Positions 33,846 to 43,534 of a stretch of 64,000 nucleotides of DNA are shown piece by piece. A program made the position numbers and the translations under genes. The notes below the pieces were generated by a model. It had not been told where the DNA came from. It was given only the letters and a program-made list of their open reading frames with translations, and did not search any database. The number at the start of each line of letters is the position of its first letter. Position 1 is the stretch's first letter. Location: positions 19,414 through 83,413 of the forward strand of contig NZ_JACIDH010000016.1 of assembly GCF_014196255.1 (NCBI RefSeq). The letters are read 5' to 3'. Source of the DNA: Sphingomonas pseudosanguinis. Lineage in GTDB: Bacteria > Pseudomonadota > Alphaproteobacteria > Sphingomonadales > Sphingomonadaceae.

Positions 33846-34235
33846 TTAGCCGTTCTTCTTGACCGGCGCGGGTCCGGTGACCGTTGCGCCGCCATCGGCG
33901 GTCAGCACGATCGTCCACTGGGCGACATTGTCGCAAATGGCGGTCCAGGTCGGATAGCCGTTGGTCGGCGCGATCTCGGTCATGCTGGTCACCGACTGGC
34001 AGCTCGCGCCGCTGGTGCCCGAATCGCGGATCGCACGGAACAGCACGCCGCGCCGCTGCCCCTCGGGCAGATCGCGGACCTTCGTGCCCAGTTCGCCCGC
34101 GCTCATCCCGCTGGCATTGGTCGCCGCCGCCGCCGCCGCCGTCGCGTTGTTGGCCGGGGTGTCGTTCGATCCGCCACAGGCGGCCAGCGGCAGCGCGGTG
34201 GCCAGAATGGTGGAGGCGATGATCGTACGCTTCAT
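33846..34235 (-). CDS. Small exported lipoprotein-like protein
   Basis: 129 residues from the ATG at 34235, preferred because AGGAG sits 7 bases upstream; the ATG two codons earlier is too close to it. MKRTIIASTILATALPLAACGG ends in a lipobox (LAAC). An Ala/Asn-rich linker is followed by a domain with two Cys (GASCQSVTSM, AICDNVAQW), likely a disulphide, and short beta segments. No family recognised. It stands alone, divergent from ung. Confidence 0.7.
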   Translation of the reverse strand: MKRTIIASTILATALPLAACGGSNDTPANNATAAAAAATNASGMSAGELGTKVRDLPEGQRRGVLFRAIRDSGTSGASCQSVTSMTEIAPTNGYPTWTAICDNVAQWTIVLTADGGATVTGPAPVKKNG

Positions 34236-34349
34236 GAACATGCTCCTGACAGGTCACGCGGCCGGCGGGAATGACGACCGTATCGCCTGCTCAACGATTA
34301 TCCCCCGTGGCGGTTGCGCCGCGATGACGCCAGCGGCATGACACGCGGC

Positions 34350-35060
34350 ATGAGCGATATTCGTCTGCACGAAAGCTGGCTGGCCGCGCTGCGGACCGAG
34401 TTCGACGAGCCTTATATGAAGGCGCTGAAGACCTTCCTGGCCGAGGAGCGGGCCGCCGGCGAGCGCATCTTCCCCCGCCCGGCCGAGTGGTTCCGCGCGC
34501 TGGACCTGACGCCGCTCGATCAGGTGCGTGTCGTCATCCTGGGGCAGGACCCCTATCATGGCGAGGGACAGGCGCATGGCCTGGCCTTCTCGGTCCAGCC
34601 CGGCGTCCGTCCGCCGCCCAGCCTGGTCAATATCTACAAGGAGATGGCGACCGACCTGGGCATCGCACCGCCCGGCCACGGCCTGCTCGATCATTGGGCG
34701 CGGCAGGGGGTGCTACTGCTCAACTCGGTGCTGACCGTGCGGATGGGGCAGGCAGCCTCACATCAGGGGCGCGGGTGGGAGCGGTTCACCGACGCCGTGA
34801 TCCGCGCCGTCGCCGCCAAGCCCGAGCCGGTCGTCTTCATCCTGTGGGGCGCCTATGCCCAGAAGAAAGCGGGCTTCGTGCGCGAGATGGGCGCGGGGCG
34901 GCACTGTGTCCTGACCTCGGTCCACCCCTCGCCCTTGTCGGCGCGAGGCGGCTTTTTCGGATCGAAGCCCTTTTCGCGCGCCAATGATTTTCTGGTCGAA
35001 CATGGCCAGCCGCCGATCGACTGGGCGCTGCCACCGCTGCCTGATACCGAGCGGGCATGA
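34350..35060 (+). CDS. ung: Uracil-DNA glycosylase
   Basis: Removes uracil from DNA as the first step of base excision repair. 236 residues from the ATG at 34350; an ATG four codons earlier is possible. The catalytic water-activating Asp lies in [22 protein letters not shown] near residue 66, the minor-groove loop is [20 protein letters not shown], and the uracil-binding [26 protein letters not shown] is present. Length and order fit family 1 UDGs. Confidence 0.96.
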   Translation: MSDIRLHESWLAALRTEFDEPYMKALKTFLAEERAAGERIFPRPAEWFRALDLTPLDQVRVVILGQDPYHGEGQAHGLAFSVQPGVRPPPSLVNIYKEMATDLGIAPPGHGLLDHWARQGVLLLNSVLTVRMGQAASHQGRGWERFTDAVIRAVAAKPEPVVFILWGAYAQKKAGFVREMGAGRHCVLTSVHPSPLSARGGFFGSKPFSRANDFLVEHGQPPIDWALPPLPDTERA

Positions 35061-35138
35061 TCTGTAATCATACTGGCATCATTTTGCGCAAGCGCGCATA
35101 GGGCCGCCCATTCATCGATCAGACAAGGGGCAAGCGCG

Positions 35139-35450
35139 ATGGCCGACGAAGATTATGTCTATGACGAAGCGACCGGCGAATGGATCAGCGCCGCCGACGC
35201 CGCCGCGAAGGGCGGGGCCACCAGCGACGACGATGCGGTCGTGGTGCGCGACTCGGTCGGCAACGTCCTGAGCGACGGCGATCAGGTGACGCTGATCAAG
35301 GACCTGACCGTCAAGGGCGCGGGCCAGACGCTCAAGCGCGGCACCCTGATCAAGTCGATCCGCCTGACCGGCGACTCGCAGGAAATCGACTGCAAGTTCG
35401 ACGGGATCAAGGGACTGGTGCTGCGCGCGGAGTTTGTGCGGAAGCGGTGA
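35139..35450 (+). CDS. PhnA/YjdM-like protein lacking the zinc ribbon
   Basis: 103 residues. The C-terminal half VVRDSVGNVLSDGDQVTLIKDLTVKGAGQTLKRGTLIKSIRL and GLVLRAEFVRKR is the PhnA/YjdM domain. The N-terminal zinc ribbon with its four Cys, present in E. coli YjdM, is replaced by MADEDYVYDEATGEWISAADAAAKGG, which has none. The name 'alkylphosphonate utilisation' is historic; no such role is shown. It starts after an AAGGGG site and immediately precedes the toxin-antitoxin module. Confidence 0.85.
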   Translation: MADEDYVYDEATGEWISAADAAAKGGATSDDDAVVVRDSVGNVLSDGDQVTLIKDLTVKGAGQTLKRGTLIKSIRLTGDSQEIDCKFDGIKGLVLRAEFVRKR

Positions 35451-35453
35451 GGG

Positions 35454-35480
35454 TTGACATTGGACAGGTTGTTGTACAAT
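35454..35480 (+). promoter_or_regulatory. Promoter and TGTACA operator of the yefM-yoeB operon
   Basis: TTGACA at 35454-35459 and TACAAT at 35475-35480 (15-base spacer) form a sigma70-type promoter; the start codon is only 9 bases further. TTGTACAA at 35472-35479 is a palindrome with the TGTACA core known as the binding core of YefM-YoeB autorepressors, and it overlaps the -10. Confidence 0.6.
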
Positions 35481-35489
35481 CCTACACGT

Positions 35490-35744
35490 ATGCAGGCTGT
35501 CTCCTATTCCGAAGCGCGCGAAAATCTGAAGGCGATGATCGATAAGGTCGTTGCCGACCGCGCACCCGTGGCGATCACCCGCCAGCGGGGCGAAGGCGCT
35601 GTGCTAATCTCGGCCAGCGAATGGGCGTCGATCGAAGAGACTCTCTATCTGCTACGCTCGCCCAAGAACGCCCAGCGCCTGTTGGAGAGCATCGCCGAGC
35701 TGGAAGCGGGCGGCGGCGAAACGCACGATCTTATCCAGCCGTGA
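35490..35744 (+). CDS. yefM: YefM/Phd family antitoxin
   Basis: 84 residues, MQAVSYSEARENLKAMIDKVVADRAPVAITRQRGEGAVLISASEWASIEETLYLL, the YefM/Phd DNA-binding antitoxin fold. The C-terminal NAQRLLESIAELEAGGGETHDL would wrap the toxin. It sequesters YoeB and represses its own promoter. The start was chosen at 35490 because the promoter and operator end just before. Stop overlaps the yoeB GTG start (GTGA). Confidence 0.92.
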   Translation: MQAVSYSEARENLKAMIDKVVADRAPVAITRQRGEGAVLISASEWASIEETLYLLRSPKNAQRLLESIAELEAGGGETHDLIQP

Positions 35745-36007
35745 AGGTCCAATTCTCGTCACGATCATGGGCCGAGTATCTCGACCTCCATGCGCATGAC
35801 GCGAAGCTGTTCGCCAAGCTCAATGCCCTGATCGAAGAATGTCGCCGTCACCCGTTCAAGGGCACCGGCAAGCCCGAACCGCTGGGCGGCAACTTGTCAG
35901 GCTGGTGGTCGCGCCGGATCAGCCATGAGCACCGGCTGGTGTACCGGGTGGCGGGCAGCGGTGACGAGCAGGTGCTGCAAGTGGCGCAGTGCCGGTACCA
36001 TTATTGA
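35741..36007 (+). CDS. yoeB: YoeB/Txe family mRNA interferase toxin
   Basis: 88 residues from GTG. A ribosome-dependent endoribonuclease that cuts mRNA in the A site. The sequence aligns along its length with E. coli YoeB, with the catalytic Glu46 (GKPEPL), Arg65 (SHEHRLVY) and a C-terminal His-Tyr (RYHY, residues 87-88) all in place, so it should be active. Translationally coupled to yefM. A hairpin GATGGGCG...CGCCCATC at 36028-36063 follows. Confidence 0.93.
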   Translation: MKVQFSSRSWAEYLDLHAHDAKLFAKLNALIEECRRHPFKGTGKPEPLGGNLSGWWSRRISHEHRLVYRVAGSGDEQVLQVAQCRYHY

Positions 36008-36027
36008 GGCAGAACGGATGCGATTGC

Positions 36028-36063
36028 GATGGGCGCCGCTTGGCTGACCACGCGACGCCCATC
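36028..36063 (+). terminator. Hairpin after yoeB
   Basis: GATGGGCG and CGCCCATC, 20-base loop, 20 bases downstream of the yoeB stop. No T-run follows, so termination is uncertain. Confidence 0.35.
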
Positions 36064-36149
36064 ATCTCAGAGATCGCGGCCCAGCCGCAACACACTGTGT
36101 TTGTGACTTCAGCAACTGACGCGTAGCCTGACCGCCACACAATGTGCGA

Positions 36150-36170
36150 TTTATAAGGTACCCTTATAAA
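36150..36170. promoter_or_regulatory. AT-rich palindrome, possible operator
   Basis: TTTATAAG, GTACC, CTTATAAA: perfect 8-base arms 5 bases apart. This is one of the most AT-rich spots in the window and lies upstream of a TATAAA (36203-36208), so it may bind a regulator of the DUF3892 transcript. Confidence 0.4.
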
Positions 36171-36211
36171 CACAGTATGGGAACCAAATTTCCTGGACAG
36201 GCTATAAAACA

Positions 36212-36372
36212 TCATGGATGATGATCCCCGAAGCTGCCTTTGCAGAGGCAAACTTCGGGGAGGAAGCAGGCAGTACCTGTTCCGTGCTCGTTGGACGTGA
36301 GCGACACGGAATTACGGTACCTCTCGTCAACTTTCAACCGGTGTGCTGCCTGCCGCCGGCAGGAGACGAGTA
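36212..36372 (+). ncRNA. Structured leader RNA with alternative RBS-sequestering hairpins (candidate)
   Basis: Upstream of the DUF3892 gene. (1) Hairpin CCCCGAAG 36226-36233 / CTTCGGGG 36253-36260 with inner TGCCT / AGGCA. (2) GCAGGCAG 36266-36273 pairs with CTGCCTGC 36346-36353, enclosing a stem GTACC / GGTAC (36273-36277, 36316-36320) and TTCCGTG / CACGGAA (36280-36286, 36305-36311). (3) Alternatively CCTGCC 36349-36354 pairs with GGCAGG 36358-36363, which holds part of the AGGAG ribosome site. States 2 and 3 exclude each other, as in a translational switch. The structures were found by eye; no known class recognised. It could be unrelated folding. Confidence 0.45.
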
Positions 36373-36654
36373 ATGGCGAACACCGCTCAGATTCAGTGCA
36401 TCAATAAAACCAACCGATACAGCGCCCATGACAGGATTTCGCATGTCGGTGGAACCTACCCCAGCCGATGGAAACTGACGCAGGAAGAGGCCATTGCAGC
36501 GATCGAGTCCGGACAGTGGCAATTTTACGTCTCGGTCGGGGGGCAAACGGCATGGGTGATCGTCGCCCGGTCGAGCGCAGGCAATAAATATCTCAAGACG
36601 CAGAATGACGGCGAGCAGCCCAACAACCTGTTGAGCCTGCCTGAATGCCCGTAA
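36373..36654 (+). CDS. DUF3892 domain protein
   Basis: 93 residues, [93 protein letters not shown]. This covers a full DUF3892 domain, including the NNLLSLPEC ending. Function unknown. An AGGAG ribosome site lies 8 bases before the ATG and is part of a hairpin (see leader). Codon use and base composition are less GC-rich than the neighbours, as for the preceding 360 bases. Confidence 0.9.
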   Translation: MANTAQIQCINKTNRYSAHDRISHVGGTYPSRWKLTQEEAIAAIESGQWQFYVSVGGQTAWVIVARSSAGNKYLKTQNDGEQPNNLLSLPECP

Positions 36655-36671
36655 GTTGAAACGACAGAGGG

Positions 36672-36690
36672 CGGGCCCACAACAGGCCCG
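36672..36690 (+). terminator. Hairpin after DUF3892 gene
   Basis: CGGGCC, 7-base loop, GGCCCG, 18 bases downstream of the stop. No T-run. Confidence 0.4.
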
Positions 36691-36711
36691 ACCTCCATCA
36701 CTCTCCAGCGC

Positions 36712-36756
36712 CCCCCCTTGGCCTTCGACTTCGCTCAGGCTGAACGGAGGTTAGGA
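36712..36756. repeat. Family C palindromic repeat, half copy
   Basis: GGCCTTCGACTTCGCTCAGG followed by CTGAACGGAGG; the opposite arm is missing. Confidence 0.65.
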
Positions 36757-36759
36757 ATC

Positions 36760-36795
36760 GGGGCCGCATCCTTACCGGGGTGCGGCCCCTTTTTT
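36760..36795 (+). terminator. Strong intrinsic terminator downstream of DUF3892
   Basis: GGGGCCGCA, 12-base loop, TGCGGCCCC, then six T on the plus strand. Nine perfect pairs. It also lies right after the thiC stop on the opposite strand, where its A-run precedes the hairpin. Confidence 0.8.
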
Positions 36796-36798
36796 CTA

Positions 36799-38802
<2,004 letters not shown>

Positions 38803-38894
38803 GGGATGGCCCCTGCATAAGCGCAAATCGCGAACCACAGAAGGGGTTTCGTCGCGCGCTGGCCCGAATGCCCGCATCCCGCGACGAACGGGCA

Positions 38895-38938
38895 TAAAAA
38901 TACCCCGACCGGCGAATGGGGAAGAGGCCGGTCGGGGT
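38895..38938 (-). terminator. Terminator after the ferritin-like gene 38994-40034
   Basis: ACCCCGACCGG and CCGGTCGGGGT pair over eleven bases with a 15-base loop; on the minus strand the hairpin is followed by ATTTTTATG. It lies about 55 bases beyond the stop at 38994. Confidence 0.75.
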
Positions 38939-38993
38939 CAGGACCCGTAGTGAAACGGCCTTTTTGACAAGGCCTTGGGGGTAACGCGGTTCG

Positions 38994-40034
38994 TCAGCCG
39001 CTGGCGGCGCTGGAGCGGACCGTGCCGTTGAGGCCGCCGGGGAAGAACCCGCCGCTGGTGACCGAGGCCTTGTTCAGATAGACGATGTTGAGCACCTGGC
39101 CCGGCGTGCGGACAAAGGCGATCGCGTTGGAGTCGGCGGGAACGAGGTTCGCCACCTGCTGCCCGTTCACCGTCGCGACGATGCCCTGGTCCAGATCGCT
39201 CGAACCGTCCAGGCTGTCACGAGCGTCCGAGATCTTGCCAGCATTCTCGATCAGCGTGGACCCCGTGGTGCTCAGGCCCTTGCGATAGATCGTCGTGCGC
39301 ACGAGACCGGCATGATAGGCCTCCGCCGCGTGGATGCCCGCCGCCGCCTCGATAAAGGTCTTGTTGGTCAGCAGGGTGACGCCGCCCATATAGGCCGTGA
39401 CGCCGACATCCTCGAACAGGAAGGCGCCCAGCAGAAAGGCTTCGTCCGAGGCATAGGGGTCGAAGGTCCCACTGCTGCCGACCACGCCCGCCGCGCGTGC
39501 CGCCGCCGTGAAAGCGCCATTGGCATCGCCCGACAGGTTGATCGCCGGCTGTGCCACCGCAGCACTACCCAGCGCGTTGCGCAGGAAGGTGACGTGCGCG
39601 ATCTCGTCATAGGCGATCTCGCGCGCATATTGTGCGACGATCGGGTCCTGGAACCGGACCTGGCGCGGCTGGCCGGCACCATCGGTGGCGCTGGTGTTGA
39701 TCGCGACCGATCCTTGCGTGCCCGCGCCGCCAAGCAGCGAGGAAGACAGACCGGTGCCGAACGCGGCATAGCTGTAGAACTGCGCTTCGAGATATTCGAG
39801 CTGAAGCGCAAAGTTCAGCACATCGGCATCGGTGACCGAGGCGGTCGAGGTCGGGGTGGGGGTCGGCGTCGGGATGACGATGACGTCGTCATCGTCGTTG
39901 TTGCACGCACCCAGCATCGCCAGCCCGCCCACGGCACCGGCCCCGGCGGCCATGCGCATGAAACGGCGGCGGTCGGCCCGGCGCTTGGCCGATGCCTCTT
40001 CGATCACGTCGAGAATGAAGCGTTCTTCGCTCAT
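38994..40034 (-). CDS. Ferritin-like domain lipoprotein, second of a tandem pair
   Basis: 346 residues. The N terminus RRADRRRFMRMAAGAGAVGGLAMLGACN has RRRFM before a hydrophobic stretch and a lipobox Cys, as in Tat lipoproteins. A linker rich in Pro/Thr (VIVIPTPTPTPTST) follows. The folded part has LNFALQLEYLEAQFYSYAA and YAREIAYDEIAHVTFLRNAL, typical ExxH-type helices of the ferritin-like/desiccation-related group. A di-iron role is possible. It lies 34 bases after its paralogue, forming an operon. Confidence 0.85.
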   Translation of the reverse strand: MSEERFILDVIEEASAKRRADRRRFMRMAAGAGAVGGLAMLGACNNDDDDVIVIPTPTPTPTSTASVTDADVLNFALQLEYLEAQFYSYAAFGTGLSSSLLGGAGTQGSVAINTSATDGAGQPRQVRFQDPIVAQYAREIAYDEIAHVTFLRNALGSAAVAQPAINLSGDANGAFTAAARAAGVVGSSGTFDPYASDEAFLLGAFLFEDVGVTAYMGGVTLLTNKTFIEAAAGIHAAEAYHAGLVRTTIYRKGLSTTGSTLIENAGKISDARDSLDGSSDLDQGIVATVNGQQVANLVPADSNAIAFVRTPGQVLNIVYLNKASVTSGGFFPGGLNGTVRSSAASG

Positions 40035-40068
40035 GATTACGATCCTCTCCAGTCGAGGAAAAAAGGGA

Positions 40069-41040
40069 TCAGTTCGCCACGCTCGCGCGCAGGTTACCGT
40101 TGACGCCGGCGGGGAAGAACCCGCCCAGGGTGGCGGCCGCCTTGTTCAGATAGACGATGTTCAACACCTGCTGCGGCGAACGGCTGAACACGATGCCGTT
40201 CGTGTCGGTCGGCACGATGTTGGAGACGAGCTGGCCATTGACCGTCGTTTGGGCAATGCCCTGATCCAAGCTGCTCGACCCATCGACGCTGTCGCGCAAG
40301 GCGGAAATCCGACCGGCGGCGAGCGGCAGCAATTCCACCGGATTCGCCGGGTTGTAGCCGCGCGCATAGAGCGTCGTACGGATGATGGCCGCGTGATAGG
40401 CCTCGACCGCCAGGATGCCGGCTGCCGCCTGCAGGAAGGTCTTGTTGGTGATCAGCGGCGAGGCACCCTTGTACGCCGTCACGCCGACATCCTCGAAGAT
40501 ATAGGCTGCGAGCAGGAAGCCGCTGGGCGTTTCATAGGGATTGAACGTCTCGGTCGGACCGACGACACCGGCCAAACGGGCCGCCGCCGTGAACGGGCCA
40601 TTGGCATCGCCCGAGATGTTGATCGCCGGCTGTGCCACCGCCGCGCTGCCGAGCGCGGTGCGCAGGAAGGCGACATGTGCCGCTTCGTCCGCCGCGATCT
40701 CGCGCGCATAGGCCTGGACGAGGGTATCGCCGTTGAACGCCACCTGCGCACCGCCCGTGACCGCACCCTGCGTCCCCGTACCGGTCAGCTGGTTGGCGGG
40801 CAGGCCGACGCCATTGGCGGCATAGGCATAGAACTGTGCTTCGAGATATTCGAGGTTGAGCGCGAAGTTCAGAATATCGGTATCGGTGATGGTCGACTGG
40901 GCGCCGGCCTTGCTGGTCAGGGTGAAAGCGGTGGCACCCACCGCCGCCGCACCGATCGCCATCTTGAAAAAGTCACGCCTGTGATCCCGGCGCTCGGCCC
41001 GTGCCTCGAATGCGTCGAGCAATTGTGCGCTTTCCGTCAT
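40069..41040 (-). CDS. Ferritin-like domain protein, first of a tandem pair
   Basis: 323 residues. The ATG at 41040 is preferred because GGGAGG lies six bases upstream; another ATG one codon earlier is possible. The N terminus AERRDHRRDFFKMAIGAAAVGATAFTLTSKAGAQ has a twin-arginine-like RRDFFK, suggesting Tat export without a lipobox. The domain LNFALNLEYLEAQFYAYAA, YAREIAADEAAHVAFLRTAL and EAYHAAIIRTTLYARG is close to its neighbour, about 60 percent identical by eye. Likely binds iron; role perhaps in stress. Confidence 0.85.
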   Translation of the reverse strand: MTESAQLLDAFEARAERRDHRRDFFKMAIGAAAVGATAFTLTSKAGAQSTITDTDILNFALNLEYLEAQFYAYAANGVGLPANQLTGTGTQGAVTGGAQVAFNGDTLVQAYAREIAADEAAHVAFLRTALGSAAVAQPAINISGDANGPFTAAARLAGVVGPTETFNPYETPSGFLLAAYIFEDVGVTAYKGASPLITNKTFLQAAAGILAVEAYHAAIIRTTLYARGYNPANPVELLPLAAGRISALRDSVDGSSSLDQGIAQTTVNGQLVSNIVPTDTNGIVFSRSPQQVLNIVYLNKAAATLGGFFPAGVNGNLRASVAN

Positions 41041-41241
41041 CATGCTCCTCCCACTAGGAAACCAACACAAACTCTATTCGTTGGCACGTTACCATCAAAA
41101 GAACTTGTACTGGGACCCGGCGGACAGACTTTATCGACGACATACATTCCAACGGGCCGGGAAGAACAACGCCGGTTGGATGAAAAAGACGCAACCTTTT
41201 CGACCAACCGGTTTTGCCTGACTATTTATGCGCCCAAGCGT

Positions 41242-42219
41242 TTATGGCGCCAGACGAGCCGATTGCGCTTCGGCGAGATAAACGCTGAACAGATCGTCCG
41301 GATCGCTCCAGTGCGCGACCGGGGTCCAGCCGCCCGCGCGCAGCAGGATCTTGGCCTCGCGCAGGCCATATTTGTGGCTGTTCTCGGTATGGATGGTCTC
41401 ACCCGCCGCCATGGCGAAGGGGCGCCCCTCGATGGTGAAGTCGACGTCGCGCTCCGCCGAGAGATGCATTTCGATCCGCGAGCGGTCATCGTTCCACACC
41501 GCGCGGTGGCGGAACGCCTCGACCGGGATGGTGCCGTCGAGTTCGCGGTTGATCCGGTCGAGCAGGTTGCGGTTGAACGCCGCCGTCACCCCTTGCGCGT
41601 CATCATAGGCGGGCACCAGGATGTCGGCCGGCTTGGCGCGGTCCATCCCGATCAGCAGCATCGCCCCCTCGCCCAGCGAGCCGCGCATCGCGCGCAGCAG
41701 GTCGGTCGCCATGGCGGGCGTCATGTTGCCGATGGTCGAGCCGGGGAAGAAGCCCAGCTTGGGCATGTCCGCGACCATCGCCGGCAACGCCAGCGGATGC
41801 ATGAAATCCCCCTCCAGCGGATGGATGGGCAGATCGGGAAAGGCCTGTTGCAGGTTGCGCGAGGATTCGCGCAGGAAGTCGCCCGAAATGTCGATCGGTA
41901 CATAGGCCGAGGGTTCGACGCAGCGCAGCAGCACCGGCGTCTTGGTCGAAGAGCCCGAGCCGAATTCGACGACCGCACGGCCCCGGCCAACATGCGCGAC
42001 CAGTTCGGGGCACATGGTCTTCAGGATCATCGTCTCGGTGCGGGTCGGATAATATTCGGGCAGGTCGGTGATCGCCTCGAACAGTTCGGAGCCCTTGCGG
42101 TCGTAGAACCAGCGCGCGGGGATGGCGCGCGGGCGGCGCTCCAGCCCGGCGAGGACATCGGCGCGGAAGGCGGGGTCGGCAAGCGACATCTGACCGTCCT
42201 CGATCTCGGGCTTCAGCAT
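41242..42219 (-). CDS. egtD: L-histidine N-alpha-methyltransferase EgtD
   Basis: First step of ergothioneine synthesis: trimethylates histidine to hercynine using SAM. 325 residues. Characteristic ERRPRAIPARWFYDRKGSELFEAITDLPEYYPTRTET, VVEFGSGSSTKTPVLL (SAM loop), YVPIDISGDFL, KLGFFPGSTIGNM and the C-terminal HTENSHKYGL, which carries the substrate-binding Tyr region. Starts two bases after the egtB stop, so co-transcribed. Confidence 0.95.
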   Translation of the reverse strand: MLKPEIEDGQMSLADPAFRADVLAGLERRPRAIPARWFYDRKGSELFEAITDLPEYYPTRTETMILKTMCPELVAHVGRGRAVVEFGSGSSTKTPVLLRCVEPSAYVPIDISGDFLRESSRNLQQAFPDLPIHPLEGDFMHPLALPAMVADMPKLGFFPGSTIGNMTPAMATDLLRAMRGSLGEGAMLLIGMDRAKPADILVPAYDDAQGVTAAFNRNLLDRINRELDGTIPVEAFRHRAVWNDDRSRIEMHLSAERDVDFTIEGRPFAMAAGETIHTENSHKYGLREAKILLRAGGWTPVAHWSDPDDLFSVYLAEAQSARLAP

Positions 42220-42221
42220 GA

Positions 42222-43493
42222 TTACAGGTCCTTTGCCAGACGGACGCCGGTGAACTGCCAGCGCTGATGGGGGTAGAAGAAGTTGCGGTAACAGGCGCGG
42301 GCATGCCCTCGCGGCGTGGCGCAGCTGCCGCCGCGCAGCACGAACTGGCCGTTCATGAACTTGCCATTATATTCGCCGACCGCGCCCTCGACGGGGTGGA
42401 AGCCGGGATAGGGGCGATAGGCGCTGCCGGTCCATTCCCAGACATCGCCGAAAAAGGCGGGGCTGTCGGGCGACGGACGCGGTTCGACCGCGCCGGCATC
42501 GTCCATCTGGTTGCCGCCGGCCGGATCATGCGACGCGGCGGCCGTCTCCCACTCCGCCTCGGTCGGCAGGCGCGCGCCGGCCCAACTGGCATAGGCATCC
42601 GCCTCGTAGAAGCTGACATGGGTGACGGGGGCGGCCGGATCGACCGCGCGGCGACCGTCCAGCCCGAAGCGGGTCCAGCCACCGTCGCGCTCCTCCCAAT
42701 AGAGCGGCGCGACGATCCCCTCGCCCTTCACCCAGGCCCAGCCGTCCGACAGCCAGAGCCGGGGATCGCGATAGCCGCCATCCTCGATGAAGTTCATCCA
42801 CTCGGCATTGGTGACGGTGCGGTCGGCGATGGCGTGCCGGTGGAGCAATGTGTCGTGGCGCGGCCCTTCGCAGTCGAAGGCGAAGCCCTGTCCGTCATGG
42901 CCGATCCGTACGATCCCGCTGGCCCCTTCGATCCAGCCGACCGGACCGGGCATCGCCACCGGCGTCTTGGGCTGCGCCGCGTACAGCGCCGGTTCAAGCG
43001 GATTTTCCGAGAACAGATGCAGGATGTCGGTGACGAACAGTTCCTGATGCTGCTCCTCATGATGACAGCCCAGCGCCACCAGTTCGCGGGCCGCCGCGGG
43101 CAGATCGGGCAGCGCCGCCACCAGCGCGGCGTCGACATGCGCGCGGTACGCCCGCACCTCGTCCAGGGTCGGGCGGGTGATCATGCCCCGGCGGTGGCGC
43201 GCGTGGCGTTTCCCTTCCGCTTCGTAATAGCTGTTGAACAGGAAGGGGAAACGGGGATCGTGCAGGTGATAGCCCGGCACATGATCGCGTAGCACGAAGG
43301 TTTCGAAGAACCAGGTCGTGTGCGCCATGTGCCATTTGGCGGGCGATGCGTCGGGCATCGACTGGACGGTGGCATCGGCATCCGACAGCGGCGCGGCCAG
43401 CGCCAGGGTCAGCGCGCGGACGTCACGATAGCGGGAAACCAGCGGATCGGCAGGCGCCGGGGCCGTCGCGGGGGACGGGACGAGAGTCGGCAT
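42222..43493 (-). CDS. egtB: Hercynine oxygenase/sulfoxide synthase EgtB
   Basis: Non-haem iron enzyme that joins hercynine with gamma-glutamylcysteine or cysteine. 423 residues from the ATG at 43493, excluding 25 open codons upstream. The DinB-like iron site is present: [15 protein letters not shown] and the [16 protein letters not shown] segment. The formylglycine-generating-like C-terminal domain has [32 protein letters not shown] and [15 protein letters not shown]. egtD follows. egtA/egtC/egtE genes are absent nearby, so the pathway may use the shorter route or genes elsewhere. Confidence 0.94.
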   Translation of the reverse strand: MPTLVPSPATAPAPADPLVSRYRDVRALTLALAAPLSDADATVQSMPDASPAKWHMAHTTWFFETFVLRDHVPGYHLHDPRFPFLFNSYYEAEGKRHARHRRGMITRPTLDEVRAYRAHVDAALVAALPDLPAAARELVALGCHHEEQHQELFVTDILHLFSENPLEPALYAAQPKTPVAMPGPVGWIEGASGIVRIGHDGQGFAFDCEGPRHDTLLHRHAIADRTVTNAEWMNFIEDGGYRDPRLWLSDGWAWVKGEGIVAPLYWEERDGGWTRFGLDGRRAVDPAAPVTHVSFYEADAYASWAGARLPTEAEWETAAASHDPAGGNQMDDAGAVEPRPSPDSPAFFGDVWEWTGSAYRPYPGFHPVEGAVGEYNGKFMNGQFVLRGGSCATPRGHARACYRNFFYPHQRWQFTGVRLAKDL

Positions 43494-43534
43494 TCGGATG
43501 CTCCCCGGACTAGCGGGGCACATCGACCGGCCCG

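Noticed and set aside
36180..36205. GGAAC with 17-base spacing upstream of the DUF3892 leader as an ECF promoter
   Set aside because: The bases at the -10 position read CTAT, not CGTT, so it does not fit the EcfG pattern.
36240..36275. GGGGAGGAAGCAGGCAG resembles the SRP RNA segment GGAAGGAAGCAGC
   Set aside because: The GGAA tetraloop and paired arms of 4.5S RNA are missing; the bases are better explained by hairpins of the leader.
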